Assembly (NCBI GenBank): GCA_036362985.1
Contig: JAYGXS010000002.1
Span: 88,114,560 to 88,178,559 of the forward strand
Length of the DNA stretch: 64,000 bases
DNA from: Ligula intestinalis
Lineage: Eukaryota > Platyhelminthes > Cestoda > Diphyllobothriidea > Diphyllobothriidae
Direction: 5' to 3'
Shown here piece by piece: positions 23,495-36,200 of this stretch (positions within the stretch are counted from its first letter, which is position 1; each line of letters starts with the position of its first letter). Both the position numbers and the translations under genes were made by a program. Under the pieces are notes generated by a model. It was not told the DNA's origin. It saw only the letters and a program-made list of their open reading frames with translations, and did not search any database.

Positions 23495-24440
23495 ATCACT
23501 GAAACAAGAAATTTATTAGTCCGACGTTTTGGATCCTCACCCGAACCCATCGCTAGAGGCGACTACAGAAAGGGGTAATAGTGACCGACTTCTTCCGTCC
23601 TCGTTTCCGGTTGGTCGCTCCTTGGGTTGTCTAACAGAGAACGGACATTCCAGACTCACTTTAGCAGTCCGTGGGGTGGGACGTAGTGTTGTTGATTTTC
23701 GGTTATTTTGACCGCAATTCGTGCATCTGCGTGCTGCCGTCAGCTTGCTGACGACGTGATCCCACTATTTGTTTAGGGCACCTTTGCTAATCCTGTCTGC
23801 GCGAGAGAGAGAGAGAGAGTAAGCCGTGCTGTTTCTCAATCAGACTGCTAAGACATCCCAGTCGACCTTCAAACTCTTTATGGGTTACAGCTTCTTTTAG
23901 TGGAAGACCGGTTCGAGTTAGCCTGGGTCGCTTGTGGGCGTGCATGTCGTCCTCTCCGAACAACGTTTGGGATGTTAGAAGGGAGAGGACGAGGGATAAG
24001 AAGGACAGGGGGCTGAAGCAGCAGATACCCTCATCTGCTTTAACCTACCGCTTAAGGCGGCAAGACGGGTGTGGCCGCTAGGCGGAGCCTAGCTTTGGGG
24101 AGCCACAGATAGCCACTGAGTGCCAGTTAAAGGACGCTGTGCGTAGTCACAACCTGCAAGAGGAAACTGCTGGACCCATAACTGGACACCCCCTACACCT
24201 GATATCTGAATCCCACTTCGAACCCCTATCTGCTACTGCTTTCTGATTATGTCTCTGATGACGAGTCCGCGACGGATCTCGAAACGTCGGGCGAATAAAA
24301 GTACCGTCCCAGCGATCAAGTCGTCTCACCTCGAATGTCACCGGCCAAGCAGTTGGGGCGCGTCTACCTCGAATGTCACCGGCCAAGGGGTTGGGGCGCA
24401 TCTACGTGAGGAGGGCACGTTCGGCCACAATTAGCATGGC
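23495..24440. mobile_element. Possible PLE piece with inverted ends
   Basis: At 23530-23495 the minus strand reads AAAACGTCGGACTAATAAAT followed by a GTTTCAGTGATCG block. At 24281 the plus strand reads GAAACGTCGGGCGAATAAAA followed by CCCAGCGATCAAG. The two are related terminal sequences in opposite orientation, flanking about 750 bp with no ORF that I recognise. A short GA repeat lies at 23803-23818. The GCCAAG-type words near 24330-24400 form a short direct repeat (CCTCGAATGTCACCGGCCAA, twice). Confidence 0.5.
24255..24288 (+). ncRNA. Hammerhead-ribozyme-like core, intact
   Basis: CTGATGA (24255-24261) and GAAACGTC (24281-24288) frame a hairpin, GAG-T-CCG paired with CGG-A-T-CTC with one bulge. 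Bases before the core (TGTCT) can pair with bases after it (GGGCG), giving a stem I of five pairs including G-U. ACGT after GAA is self-complementary, as expected if stem III forms between two molecules, and GTC supplies the cleavage triplet. Known biology: Penelope-like terminal repeats carry such ribozymes. Activity is inferred only. Confidence 0.6.
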
Positions 24441-24704
24441 ATTTGCCCTGACGTTTATCGCTATTACTTTTCAGTGCTGTTGACCTTCAGAAATTGTGCG
24501 CGTCTGCGTCCACTACTGCAACACGCCAAAACCGCTATGCATGCGCATATGACGACGCAGGTAGCCCTACATGCGTACGTGCCCTCTTGCGCCTGTCTGC
24601 GCCTATCAGTGACAGCTAGTACCTTATCCTTTTACCCATGATTTCATTTATAAATCGGAAAGGCATTGTCAGTTATCGAAAAATAAAAAAAACAGACAAC
24701 AGTA

Positions 24705-25262
24705 GTTTAAGTAGTGCACCTCGTTTGCTCCCTAGTCCCAGCATTTTGTCCTATGGAAACGGTGGTTATAGGGGTTTTATGGCTCGGGCAAATAAGGTAG
24801 TCAGTGGGATATACTTTAATAACTGCTACCTGCATTACTTTATTTTATTTAGAAATGTGGTTGATTTATATCTGTGGATTTTCCTAATCTGTATTATCGG
24901 TTAATGTATTGCGAAAAAAATCGATTATCAAATGCAGGTTTCCTGAAATTTCTGAACAAATAGAAATATTGGTTAAGAGGTCGTCTACTTTGGGCATAAC
25001 TGAGGTCCAACTTACCGTTCTGGAGTTAGATTAATATAGTCCGCGGCGCGAAGCGCCGTCCACACCTTCAATTTACATGCGGAACAACTTTCTCCTAGCG
25101 GCCGCGGGAAGCAACTTCGACTACATTTTTTTCACGTAACACTCACTTCTCAAAATTTCCTTCGCTGCCTATCCTATTCCCCCCCCCCCCAGAACTCGAA
25201 AACCACCGTTTTTGCAGGACAAAATGCTGGGACTAGGGGTATATAGGGTGCACTACTTAAAC
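24705..25262 (-). mobile_element. MITE family 1, copy 2 (558 bp)
   Basis: An inverted copy relative to 13569-14137. Its extreme ends form a perfect 16-bp inverted repeat (GTTTAAGTAGTGCACC and GGTGCACTACTTAAAC), different in sequence from the other copies' ends. The inner parts match the family: CCCAGCATTTTGTCCT, TTAATATAGTCCGCGGCGCG, GCGGCCGCGGGAAGC and a C tract near 25180. Confidence 0.8.
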
Positions 25263-28200
25263 ACACTTTTCTCGAGAAACGAACATGAAGTTCATTCGCA
25301 TCTTTCATTTCACATTTTCAGTCGCTATTTTAAAGTTCTGCGAGTCTCTCGGTTGGCAGTCTAACTTGTGACCTTATACCCTTCATTTGGTGATTGGAGC
25401 ATCGATGCTTATATTTTGGAATTCACTATGCCCGTCTTAGAAAGCGGAGCATTGACGGGTTATTTCGTTAGGTTTGCTAATTCTGTAATTACGTAGTCTC
25501 ATGTTACAGAGCAGGGTTTTGGGCTTTGTTGCTCAAAACGGTGAAACAGAGATTTCTTAAGTTTGCAAAAGTAAGAATGAATTGAGGCAAATTTTCGCAT
25601 CCCAGGTATGTGTGTAGATAGGGAAGTAGAAGGCGTTTCTATGACCTGAATTATACCTTTACTTGTCTGAGCTTTCGGGCTCTTTCTAGAGTCTATCGCC
25701 AGAGGTAAAAGGCGTAAGCAAAGGTAAGAATTCCTGGCTTAGAATAATAGATAATTTTTTGCTCACTGGAATTTGTTTCTTTGTCCGCTGACTTTTCGAA
25801 CAGGTGAGCCGGTTGTCCTTTGTCAAAGCGTGAATTGACTGTATCGGTCAGCAATTCAAAGTTGTGGCTGTGTGTTGGCCATGGGTTTGAGGCATTGTAC
25901 TCAGACGCTAACTCCGTCAACAGTCATCTGGACTTTCCCGCGACCTACAAAGTCCTGCGCCATTACTTTAGTAAAGGTTAGGACCAGGTTAAACGAAACT
26001 AGGATTTTCAAACAAAGATGGCCCCGTGACGAAGCCAGCGGAAGCTTGTGCAAGATTATCAGCGTCCTCTACCGTAAGGGCCGGAACACAACACTAATTT
26101 CTGTCAAGTTATGCCGAAATCCTCGCGCAGGGCCAGGCAGCGAGTGTGAAAAAAATCGATCAGTCCATGGGCAACACACACAGTCACAACTTTGATCTAC
26201 TGATCGGTAAAGTCATTTCACGCTTTGACGGAGGACAGCCGGCTCAGATGTCCCAAACCTCAGCGGACAAAGAAACATATTTTCCTGTGAGCAAAAATGA
26301 TCTAGGAGTTTCTTAAGCTGTAATCAATAAAAATCATTTTGTGGACTATGAAGGAGTTCTTTGTGTGAATTTTCAAGCAATCATGTCTCTGTTCACTCTA
26401 AAACAGCTAAATGTCATGGTCTCCATTGGCTCGTTGGCACGTCTTGTATAGCCTATCGGACCTCACGGAAGGTTAAAAATTCCTAACCTGCCGAGTCATT
26501 TGGAAATATAAAAGTTTTTATAAACTCCTGACTAATGTCGACTAGCCGTCTTCTTCTCTTAGACAGCAGACACCCTTAAAAACAGTAGGAAGACTGACTT
26601 CCAGGTGCATATTCAATCCTATCGAATTTCCATTGAGTTAGTGTGGAAACGAATCTCATATGACGTTGCCGGTACGCTCACTAGCACAGTGCGTACCCGA
26701 AATGCGAACTCTGCAGAAAGATTCAGTCTCCCATCTTCGGCGCTTTTCTTCAAAGAAGGTTCAAGTATGGACACAAGATAACAACCTTCAGAAGATTCTA
26801 CTAAATGCATGGAAATTGGTGTCAAGGCTGATTATAGACAGTAACCGGATTCAATTACCACGAAAAGTTCAAACGCGTGATTGTTAGGGACTGATCAATT
26901 GACTGTCGTTCTTGAACACTACATGCATTTGTGCGTTTGGGTTCTCACAGTTACCTGAGGCCCAAACAGTTTTGAAGGAAAAGAAACTTACGAACTAACA
27001 CCTGGTGTCCCAGCTTCAGGATATTTGGACGATTATTTCGGTCGCAATGCACCACTTTTGTTGGCTATGGGTCGATTTCTACCGAGAAATATCAACTGGG
27101 GGGAATCTGAACAAGCACTCGCTGGCTCTCAGGAACAGCCACTATCCGAGGGTACCCAAAGGCTCACGCCTATTTCCGCAATAAACTGAACTGAACGAGG
27201 AAAAATCATAGAGTACGTGGGCGCTTAAGCGTACAATAACTATCGGCTCTCCTACATTCAGGCGGTGCTGCTGCGACGCCTCCGTATCCTCTGATCACGC
27301 GAGGACGCGTAAGAAGTAACTTGCCGAAAGGCAAATTGCCCGACAGTAGTGCCAGTACATTTAGGGGACATGGGCAATTGCCTGCTAGTGTGCAGTTGAC
27401 TTCGCCGGCCAATCCACCCACCCACCCACGCCCATAGGCGATCTTGTCCGCACGTTCTCTTTGCGCTAGCCTCCGAGGATACCATTAACACACAACCCGT
27501 AGAATTCCTTTGGCATTATGACCAGGCAGTCCAAAGTTAAGTAACTCGTGATGCATCGGAGACACGGTTATGACGTAAGCGAGTTTAAAGGTTGCGTCCT
27601 TTCTCGCTGCCTTCGTTTGTCCATTTCACTGCCACCTTTGCATTTTGTGTTAAGGAGGACTCCGAAAGATTTGGCCAAACACTTTAAAACGACATTCACC
27701 ATTTCCTTTAAAAGCATTCATCGTAGTATCAACACCTTTGATGCAGTTCTGTTGTAGCGATTGCATCTGTATATAGATAAGATCATTGTAGGGGGGGGGG
27801 GGGGGGCTTTGAAATCCAGTTCGTTATTTGACGTAAACTGCAAACCCCCGAGTGGATCCTTCTCTAGTTGTATTACTTTTTTGGTATGTGAACCTCGGCA
27901 CTTTAAGGGTAGCAAATACTTTTTAAAGAATAGATTGGTGGATTGAAAAGCCTATGTCATGCACTACGTGAACGATGGAGCTAAGTTGATTCCATCAGTC
28001 GATATTAGTGAATGTACTGCTGAAGGAATGTCTGTTGGTTTTCCGAGCGTTGCAGTTTTTGGCCTGCAGAACATCACAGCCACTGCATTATCCGCCGGTG
28101 AATTCTGGACTGTGCAAGTACAAATTCGTGTTTAAAATAGTCCGTAGCTTATCCAGTCTCCAAGACTGCATTAATGGTTTCACCTCAGAGCAGTCATTCT

Positions 28201-29700
28201 TTCCTCGAGTGACAATGCGGATGCCGTCTACATAGAAATGTGCAAGGGTAGTGAGTAAATTGTACAATATTGCATATTCGATTCAAAGGTTTGCGCCCAT
28301 AGACCCTAGAATATTGACTTCAAGTAAAAGATTAATTCAGAAGACTAGTTCGGCAACCGTATGCACACTTTCAATAAATTATCGTCAGACCAGTACATTT
28401 ATATGGGAACGGCCTGCCAATAATTTATCGAAAGTATGCATACGGTCGCCAAACTAGTCTTCTGGCTCCTCTGATGGAAATTTTGGCAATTATAAAGGTA
28501 GATTTCTAAGGGAATTAAAAAGCTGCAATTTAGAAAGCCCGCAGGGAATTGTGGGGGGCCCAGTAACGAATCGAACTCCTCGAAGTCAGACTATGCAGCG
28601 ACAGAAAATGGGTGAATCACATATCTGCACTTTAAGCTAGTTCTTGTGCCGCCCGTATGGTTTATCGAATCTTACGTGGTTATGCCACGTGGCCGATGGA
28701 CTTCAGTTGTCATATTTACATCACATTTCGTTCGGAGCGCCAAAAATATCAATTTACTGCACAGTAGAGATTTATTTCTGGAAAAATTTAAAAAAAGCTA
28801 TAAGGCGAGTGACGTTTACTATTTTTTTCGTCTGAACATGCGACTGCCTCTTCCGTTCCCATAGGTGTTTTGAGATTCTTATCCGTCCGTGGTCGTTTCC
28901 CTAAATAACCTTGTGTTTTTCCAACTCAGGACTGCAAACTGAAACAAGCGTAATATTTGCACGGCAAGGCGCAATTTTAACAAAATATTTTTTTCATTCA
29001 GGGGAACTTGCAGTCATGTGCAGCGTTGCGCTGCGCAAGGTATTTGGTTCTTGGCAGTAGCTAAAGAAGGCGCGAATTTTAAAATAATTGAAGTGTCGGA
29101 AATAGGTTCTGGACGGCAAAAGGCGTATTTTCAAGAAGATTTAGAAACGCTAAGATGAGTGCTCAGAGTAGAGTCAAGTTAGAAGTGTTTAGGGTTAATG
29201 GGTCCTTATAAGTGTGGCTAACAGCGGCCTGTTTCGTATCATAAATTATCGTTTGAACAGAGGTACGTTTTCGGAAGCCCTGTATTCAGAGGGTACTGAA
29301 CCATAATTTCGTCTTGGGTAGTGAACCCAGATCGCTTATCGTCCTATTTTCGGCAGTACAGTTCTAAGTACTCGATCGTAATTAAAAGAAAAGAAATTTT
29401 AGCTCGTAAGTTTACTAAAGTTTTCCTGTGCGATGTACTACCTCCTACATTCTATAATGGAGGCTTTGGATATTCTGTCCACTGCTTTCTGCTGCTTTCG
29501 AAAGTTTTAACTTCATATTTGCTATTTACGGCAGAGAAAACTACACTGAATGTAATTGACTGAAAACTTGTGCTATTTTGGCAACGAAGTGCCATCTTAT
29601 CTGAAATGCTATTACTGATCTGATTATATTGCTGGGCGACTGGAATGGCCATTTCTGGTTTATAAGCCGTCGTCAGTCAGTCATGTTTAGACCCAAGTAT
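25263..29700. other. Intron: no recognised gene, one long G tract
   Basis: About 4.4 kb without any family-assignable ORF. A G homopolymer of about 17 bases begins near 27791. A short inverted pair with CATACGG/GCAACCGTATG-like words lies near 28350-28460. Nothing else is shared with the window. Confidence 0.4.
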
Positions 29701-29706
29701 TGTCCA

Positions 29707-29772
29707 CCCGAGCCTCGAAGTCGCAACCTTTTCGATCAGAGTCAAACGCCCTAACCATTGAGCCACGAGCTC
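29707..29772 (-). repeat. tRNA-like SINE head
   Basis: On the minus strand the sequence starts GAGCTCGTGGCTCAATGG, with an A-box-like TGGCTCAATGG, then GGGCGTTTGACTCTGATCG, and ends around GACTTCGAGGCTCG, a degenerate B box. The ends can pair like an acceptor stem. It is followed by non-tRNA sequence (TGACTGACTGACG). It differs from the SINE head seen at 38192 and elsewhere, so it is a second tRNA-derived type or a tRNA pseudogene. Confidence 0.5.
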
Positions 29773-30268
29773 GTCGTCTTGCCTGTTTAGATCGGGGATA
29801 TTGAAATCCGCTGATGAACGTTCACCAGACCGCTAATGGATCACACCTGTCCCACTCTGCCTTGGGCCTCGACAGAAATACAGTATGACGAATCCTGCAA
29901 GCAACTTGCCTAAGTTAGTAAAAGTTTGATGATTTCTCTCATTCCGGCAAGAACGGATTTACGAAAACATAGAAATAATAATGAGCAGCATTGGGCATAT
30001 TAAGTACTTAAAATTTTGTTCAGAGAAATAAAATTTTCTCGATAATCCCCAGGTTCTGGAGACGTCAAAAATAGCTATAAATAAGAACAATAAATTTAAA
30101 TATTTTGTTAAGCATAAAATTTAAAGCAACTACTTTGTTTGTATAAAAAGAACTCGTATTTAGTCAAAATATTTTGTACATATTACCATTAGTGGATAAC
30201 TATTTATTGAATATTGTGGAATTAGGAAGAAGGCAGGTCGAGCACCAGATCAATTGATTTATTGTTCT

Positions 30269-30302
30269 GAGCTTTCGAACACTTGCAGGTGTCCATCTTC
30301 AG
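30269..30302 (-). ncRNA. Hammerhead-ribozyme-like core, family 2
   Basis: On the minus strand CTGAAGA (30302-30296) and GAAAGCTC (30276-30269) frame a six-pair stem II, GGACAC/GTGTTC, with loop CTGCAA. AGCT after GAA is self-complementary and CTC is the putative cleavage triplet. The 34-nt frame equals that of the other families. Confidence 0.55.
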
Positions 30303-30588
30303 AGATGAGAAAGCAACCAAAAACGAGGATAATTATAGGGGCCAAAGGCCAATCAGATGTCAGAAAATCGTCAGGTTATCAAGGGATTAGAAACAGCAAA
30401 TGAAAGGGAGGTCAATTAGCTGTCACTGGGATCCGACCCCTCCGATCCCAGTGACAGCTAATTGACCTTCTCCCCCACCTCTCCCCTTAAATTTGCTGCT
30501 TCTAACCCCTTGATAGCCTGACGATTTCTGAAATTTGATTGGCCTTTGGCCACTATAATTATCCCCTTTTTTGGTTGCTTTCTCATCT

Positions 30589-30622
30589 CTGAAGATGGAC
30601 ACCTGTAAGCGTTCGAAAGCTC
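30589..30622 (+). ncRNA. Hammerhead-ribozyme-like core, family 2
   Basis: CTGAAGA (30589-30595) and GAAAGCTC (30615-30622) mirror the core at 30302-30269 in the other arm of the palindrome. Two changes in stem II (loop CTGTAA, GCGTTC) weaken one pair. ATCT before and AGAA after can form three stem I pairs. Confidence 0.55.
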
Positions 30623-30717
30623 AGAACAATAAATCAATTGATCTGGTGCTCGACCTGCCTTCTTCCTCATCCATGCAAGTACCTGGATCGCGAACCTTCG
30701 CATTCATTGTGGAATTA

Positions 30718-32746
30718 AGTCTCTCGTCACTTCGCTCGTTTTCAGTGTCTTCATTGATAAGTTGATAAATTGCGCTTCTGTTCGACGTTTACATCAAAAT
30801 CGTTAAAATAAGATATAACTAAACAAAATTTACCGAAAAAAATGAGCTTTTGGATATTAGTTCTTATGAAGGTGGAAATGTGAAAATGCTTCAAAACAAC
30901 AAACCACATTGTCGAGCATACGAAATTTTTGCTAGATACCACGCATCTTGTTATCCCTAAGATTGATAAATAATTTTCATAATGGGTTACCTCTTTAAGG
31001 AGTGCTTTTATTGGATATTTAGCTGACGAACTTCTGTGTATATTAACTTTGTTCAAGGAAATGTCACAGGGAAATTGGAGACTTTTGATAATTTCTTTAA
31101 TTTACCTGAAGATAAATGGTTAAATTTGGCTGGAGATGAAAGAAAATAATTTTTTCTTGATAACGGATTACTTTCCGCTTGAGGGATTAATTCCACGATC
31201 CGTTATAAGCTTGCGAATGCAAAAAACGAGGCCACTTGTTTGAAGTATTTATCATTCTTCTGTCTATTCCGTTTCTGAATAACGCTTGAGCGGAATTTTT
31301 TGTTTACAAAAAGTATATTCCTACATGGCTTACATTCAATAAGGCCTTCTATAGATTCCCTCAGCGGTGACATGCGTACATTTTGCCTATGTGCAAGGAC
31401 AGCTATGCGGTAAAACAAAATGTTCTACCAAAAACTTTTTGTCTCTGCATTTTTTGCAAGAAAACTTCACAGGATAGCTATACCTAACTTAGAAAAATTA
31501 AATTCTTACTTGTTTGTTAAAATAAATGCGAGTCCTTAAACTTGGCTTTACTTCCATTTGATCAACTTCGCACAAAATTTTCCAGTTCTGGAAGGGATTT
31601 TTATTCCACTTTTTTACTTATTATGGAATTCTTCCACAGCACAATATATACTAATAAAACGTTTGGTTCGGTCTTATTATTTAGCATAAGAAGTTTCTTT
31701 TATATAAACTTACTCATGATTTAGCCTCAATGAGTGCCTATTTCCCTCAATAACTTTAACTGAGAGGACATTTTTCCAAACTAAAGGCTTTCAAATTATT
31801 AAATCCACTCAGTTGATCAAAATAACCCGTCCAAGTATATGCTTACCTTTCGTTTTAAAAATTGTTTGCAGCACTTGCCATACTGTACTGCCAGTCGTAG
31901 CAGCTGATAGTATAGGCAGGTAGTATTGCCGGGAAAAACCAGAGAGACTGAAGTGACCATTGCTGGCCAGCTGCTACGGCTGTTAAAGCTTCTGTCGAGG
32001 CAGAGTTGGACAGATGAATTCCTTTAGCGGTCGGGCGAACGTTTATCAGGGAGACAAAATTACTGTTGCCCTGATTTTCCAGTTGTGCAGCATTCGCACT
32101 GTAGTGTTTCCATCCTACTTCCAGGGCTGTCTTTGGTCCTATTGGAGCACTAGACACAAATTTCGCCCGTAGCGCTGCTCGCAATTATGCCTATTTTTGT
32201 CGCTGTGGAGTCGCATAAGTGGCAGCCTCCTTTTTTTTGCTGGACCACCAAGTCGTGCAGCGATTGACCGAAATTGGTTGTCACTTGTAAACGCTCGACC
32301 GCTTAATTTTTCTGCACGATTGCCTCGACGGAAGGCTCAGTTCCTGCCTCCACTCCCATCGTTATTACTATGACCATTAACTGACATGATGGTAGTNNNN
32401 NNNNNNCGGATTCTAATGTAGCATCTTACATGGTTTTTTCTTGCTGTCAGAAATTGATGCACCTCCATCTAAATGGGGAATTCGTATATGCTTAATTAAT
32501 CTTGACTTTCGGTGTTTCTCCATCTGCATCTCACTCACCAGCATAATAGTTTTCACATTTTATAAAGTTTAGATATACAAACAGGGGCCTACTTGTTTAA
32601 GCCTTGGTGATTATTGGGAGTCTTGTCCCTCTCTGATACACGTTTAGTACTCCTCCTAAACATTCATTCAGCATCTCAAAATATAGTGCATTTATGATTT
32701 TTGTACCGCACATATGCTTTATACGGTATCTGCGCCTGTCCTGTAG
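30718..32746. other. Intron: no recognised feature, holds the N gap
   Basis: About 2 kb of AT-rich intron. Minus-strand ORFs of about 100 codons at 30751-31056 and 31855-32184 match nothing I know. Ten N lie at 32397-32406. Confidence 0.4.
32397..32406. other. Assembly gap (10 N)
   Basis: A run of exactly ten N. The fixed small size suggests a scaffolding placeholder, so the true distance here is unknown. Confidence 0.95.
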
Positions 32747-33201
32747 ATCTCTACAGGTCCATCCCCAGTGCACTGCCAGCATTCAGCTCTGAAGCTAACA
32801 GTCGTCCTAGCATCAGCGGGCCCGAAGCCACACGGATGGCCTTTGCACCCGTCTCCTACCGCTCGGCCAGTTGTAACGAACTTCCCCATCAAAGTAGCGC
32901 CGGCAAACGCTACATACAGAATGGACGTCCGGCACTAAACTCCGATTCTACTCTTCGGCGCCCAATGGCGGCCACAGCAGTAGGCGGCGATCTTGGACGG
33001 CCGCCGCACCCTCAAATCGTGCGGGCCGCTCTCACTGGTGGCGGTGGCGGCGTCGGCGGTTCATCAAGCTCCTTTTCGAGTCGGCGACATGGCTCTGCTT
33101 CTAGTTTCCGACGTGCTTTTACGAAGGGTCGGAATGCAGAAAACGCCTCTGGGTCCACTTCTAAACTGAGTGGATGGGACCTCCTGTTGAAATCGCCTAG
33201 G
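32747..33201 (+). CDS. PPFIBP: Liprin-beta Ser/Arg-rich linker exon
   Basis: A 455-nt exon from acceptor cctgtag to donor AGG|gtatgt. Two bases complete a codon begun by the upstream exon, 151 codons follow, and it ends in phase 0. The peptide starts LYRSIPSALPAFSSEA, is rich in Ser, Arg, Pro and Gly, has a Gly run (LTGGGGGVGG) and then SSFRRAFTKGRNAEN. The last resembles the SSFGRGFFKIKSNK stretch between coiled coil and SAM domains of vertebrate liprin-beta. It ends GWDLLLKSPR. Codon use and the absence of stops over 455 nt also favour coding. The weakest point is that low-complexity linkers give little homology. Confidence 0.6.
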
Positions 33202-36200
33202 GTATGTACCGGCCGCTGGCTCTCCCTTCTGCATTCATCAAGTATTGTGCTCGGTCTTAGGTGATTAAGTGTCTACTTTACTGGAAGCTGTTAATCAGAA
33301 GTCCAGGCTCCAAAAAAACCAGAGCATTAATTTGCTTAAAAATGGCATTTTAGCCTCCTTGTAAATTGATCCAGTAGTAGTTTTTCTTCATAGATTTGTG
33401 AAGTGTCTGCTCTACTGCATGAAATTCCACCATCACGCCCTTTGGGCTTACTAAAAAGCCTCTGTATAAATGGCCGTCGCGAGGGCTATGGGTACTTTTA
33501 CTACGCTTCGTTCTTCATCCGATGGCAAGTTTCGGTCAATGTAACCTGGGTTCCGAACACCTGCCTTGCGAGGGGAATGTTTCACTCATTCTAGTCTACA
33601 ATGGCCACCTTTCCCAGGTAGGTTAGCCAGGTTCCTAGCTGGGCTCTGTACTGGACGTGAATAGTGACAAACTACTACTTGCAACATACTGCGGAAATCT
33701 GTCACCATTACCAGTAACCACAGCATCTAATTAATTAATACTGTGGCTTTTTAATTCCTCGAGGAATTAATTTCCAACATTGGAGTTGATCTGTATATTC
33801 AAGCGTCTACCGGTGCAGACCGAAATTTAATATGACTATTTCAGTCGACGTCCATTAGCCACTGCGGGATAACAACGTAATATCCACTAGTTGCCAACAC
33901 GTAGTCAGTAGTACAACTTGCGTAATTATTTATCATACTCGCAGTACAGATATTAGACAAAAGCCCAGACGCATGTTTCCGTGATATTCTGCCGCTGCAT
34001 GATACAACTGCGATGGATGTGGCTCATCAGTGAATGCATTGCAGCACACTGTTCAGCCAATAGTCACAGTGTTTGCTTTATTAGTATTACTGGGGTGTTT
34101 AGTCTAATTCCTGGTCAGTTAGAGAGATCTAGATTCCACTACCTGTCCGCTTTATCTGTGCTGTTAAGTGCAAAATTATCGTTTAGTCTATCTAGCCTCG
34201 GAAATTTTCATGACAGCGTATGTATGGGGGCATTTTGACTAGCCTCCCGTCGGTTCGGTAGTGCACGTCGGTTTATAGTTGCTCCCCACTACGAGTGTCT
34301 GTGGGAACCACTGGTAGCATGTGAGTAAGGGAGTAGTGGGTATGTACGCAAACCAGATTCCTTTTAATGGTTCCCAGGTTGATCTGTTGTCCGTGCTGTT
34401 ATTTGTCTGACCATCAGCGTCAGCCTCTCTCTCCATGTTTGCGAATTTTATCACGTTAGCTTTTTTTGGGAATCCATCTAATCTACTTATTTGGAAAGCC
34501 TTTTTTAAAATGGAGTAAGATCCTGTAGAGGTTGATTGTCATGCCTTTATTGTTCCCTAAATTTTCCTTCCGTATCGTGTTGTTTTACAGTGCTTCCGGA
34601 ATTCCCATTAACAATTTATGGGGTTTATTTTTCCCCCATATTCATCTAGACTATTAAGCCAGTGCGGGCAAAGAGATTTCCGACAAAAGCAAAGGAAATT
34701 CCTATGGGAATTTTTGCAGATTAGTAGTTTGCTTGTCCGTTTATATGGCCGAACAGAAGTGCATTCCTGGATTCTTATGTACTTTTGCCCCTGAAATTCA
34801 TCTCCTAACCTCACGAAGTTAATTTGTCTGAAAGCTGAGACTCACAGTTTTTATAGACCTGCTGGCATCCAGTCTGCATTAAAATCTTCGATCCTGGTCT
34901 TCATGGTTTCCTGCGGTGAGAGCAATTGACCTAGGCTATCGTTTACTTTAACCCTAGGCTGGCTGCTAATAGATTCTTCGTTTACTAACAAGAGTCTTAT
35001 AGTCTTTAGAAGTCGCTTTTTCCGGATGGTAAACACTGGATTTGTTTGCCATTGCGGCTGAACCATTAGTGGCCTGGGGCTCCGATCGTGTCCTTCTAGT
35101 GGCGTAAGCAGCCTCCATCAACACCTCAAATTTATTGCTCTTTCTTCCCTTAAGGACCTGCAGTTACTATTGGTTTAGGGTGGGCGCCTGCTTGTTTTCG
35201 CCGTGATAATATCTTTCTGTCCTGTCTTTCCGCAAGGTGTGTAGATATTTAGCCCCATTTTCGGCACGTCCACAGAGTTGGCGGTCCAGAATTTAGCATT
35301 GCTTTTCTGATAAGCACGCAATGCTTATCCCAGTGAGCACTCCGGCCAGACGCAGGCTAAGATATATCAGCGTGATCTTTCTGTAGTCTCCTAAACAGAA
35401 CACGATGTTGCTAATGCGCAGCCTGTGTCCTGTGTAGACGAATCAACGTTTATTTGGGCCAATTTGTCCGGCGCATTCATTACAAGGATCTACAAAATTG
35501 CGGCCCTAAATAGGACAGTCCTAGCACACTGGTCGGCGGCTCATATACCCCTTTTATCTCGGTTCATACCATTGGAAAACTCTCCGCCCTTCTCTTGAGA
35601 TTGCGTGTCACGCTCTTTTTAGAATTATTTTAATTGGTGATGTGGGTTCGGTTGTCATGGAGTTGGCGGGGTTGGTGTCGCAAGTAAGTGAGTAGGGACG
35701 ATGACTTTAGCGCAAAATGATGATCTGGCTTTGTGCAACACCGACTTCTCTTAGTCATTCTCACCTTTATTCATGGACAGAAGTGTGTCGAAACGATTGG
35801 CCAATAAAACGGAGCGCAGTACTTGAACTGCTACCGTCACCTTTTATACCTATAATATTACGACTGGTTCCTCCCTATTCCACAGATCAGACTACAAATT
35901 CACCAGTGTGGAAGACACGCCCGTCTGGTTTAATTTTCACAGGGGTGGTTGCTGTAGTGTCAAGAGTGAAGGCTGAGCACTAAAAGGGCATGACGCAGAA
36001 TAGTCACATAGTGCTGGGCTGCAGTTGAGAGAAACTATAATTAAAGTGTATCCCCGCTCTAGGAGTTTTTAGCACCCTATGCTGCAGGTAAGCCTGCCAA
36101 CAATAGCCCGGACAGAAGTGCTTGTTATCAGGCAAGTTTTAATTATTAAATGTCAGTCATTACTGGCCTTTCTAACCGAGAGACATATTTATTCGGTTTC

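Larger units (their letters stand above)
30225..30705. mobile_element. PLE-derived palindrome with 12-bp TSD
   Basis: Exact copies of ATTGTGGAATTA at 30213-30224 and 30706-30717 flank the element as a target site duplication. Positions 30226-30666 form an imperfect palindrome with arms of about 210 bp. The centre is perfect: 24-bp arms at 30410-30433 and 30444-30467 with a 10-nt loop. Each arm has one hammerhead-like core, in opposite orientation (30302-30269 minus, 30589-30622 plus). About 39 bp of non-palindromic tail (30667-30705) precede the right duplication. No ORF of note is present. Confidence 0.85.

Noticed and set aside
27791..27808. G tract as a regulatory or quadruplex site
   Set aside because: A single homopolymer of uncertain length; homopolymers are error-prone and nothing nearby suggests function.
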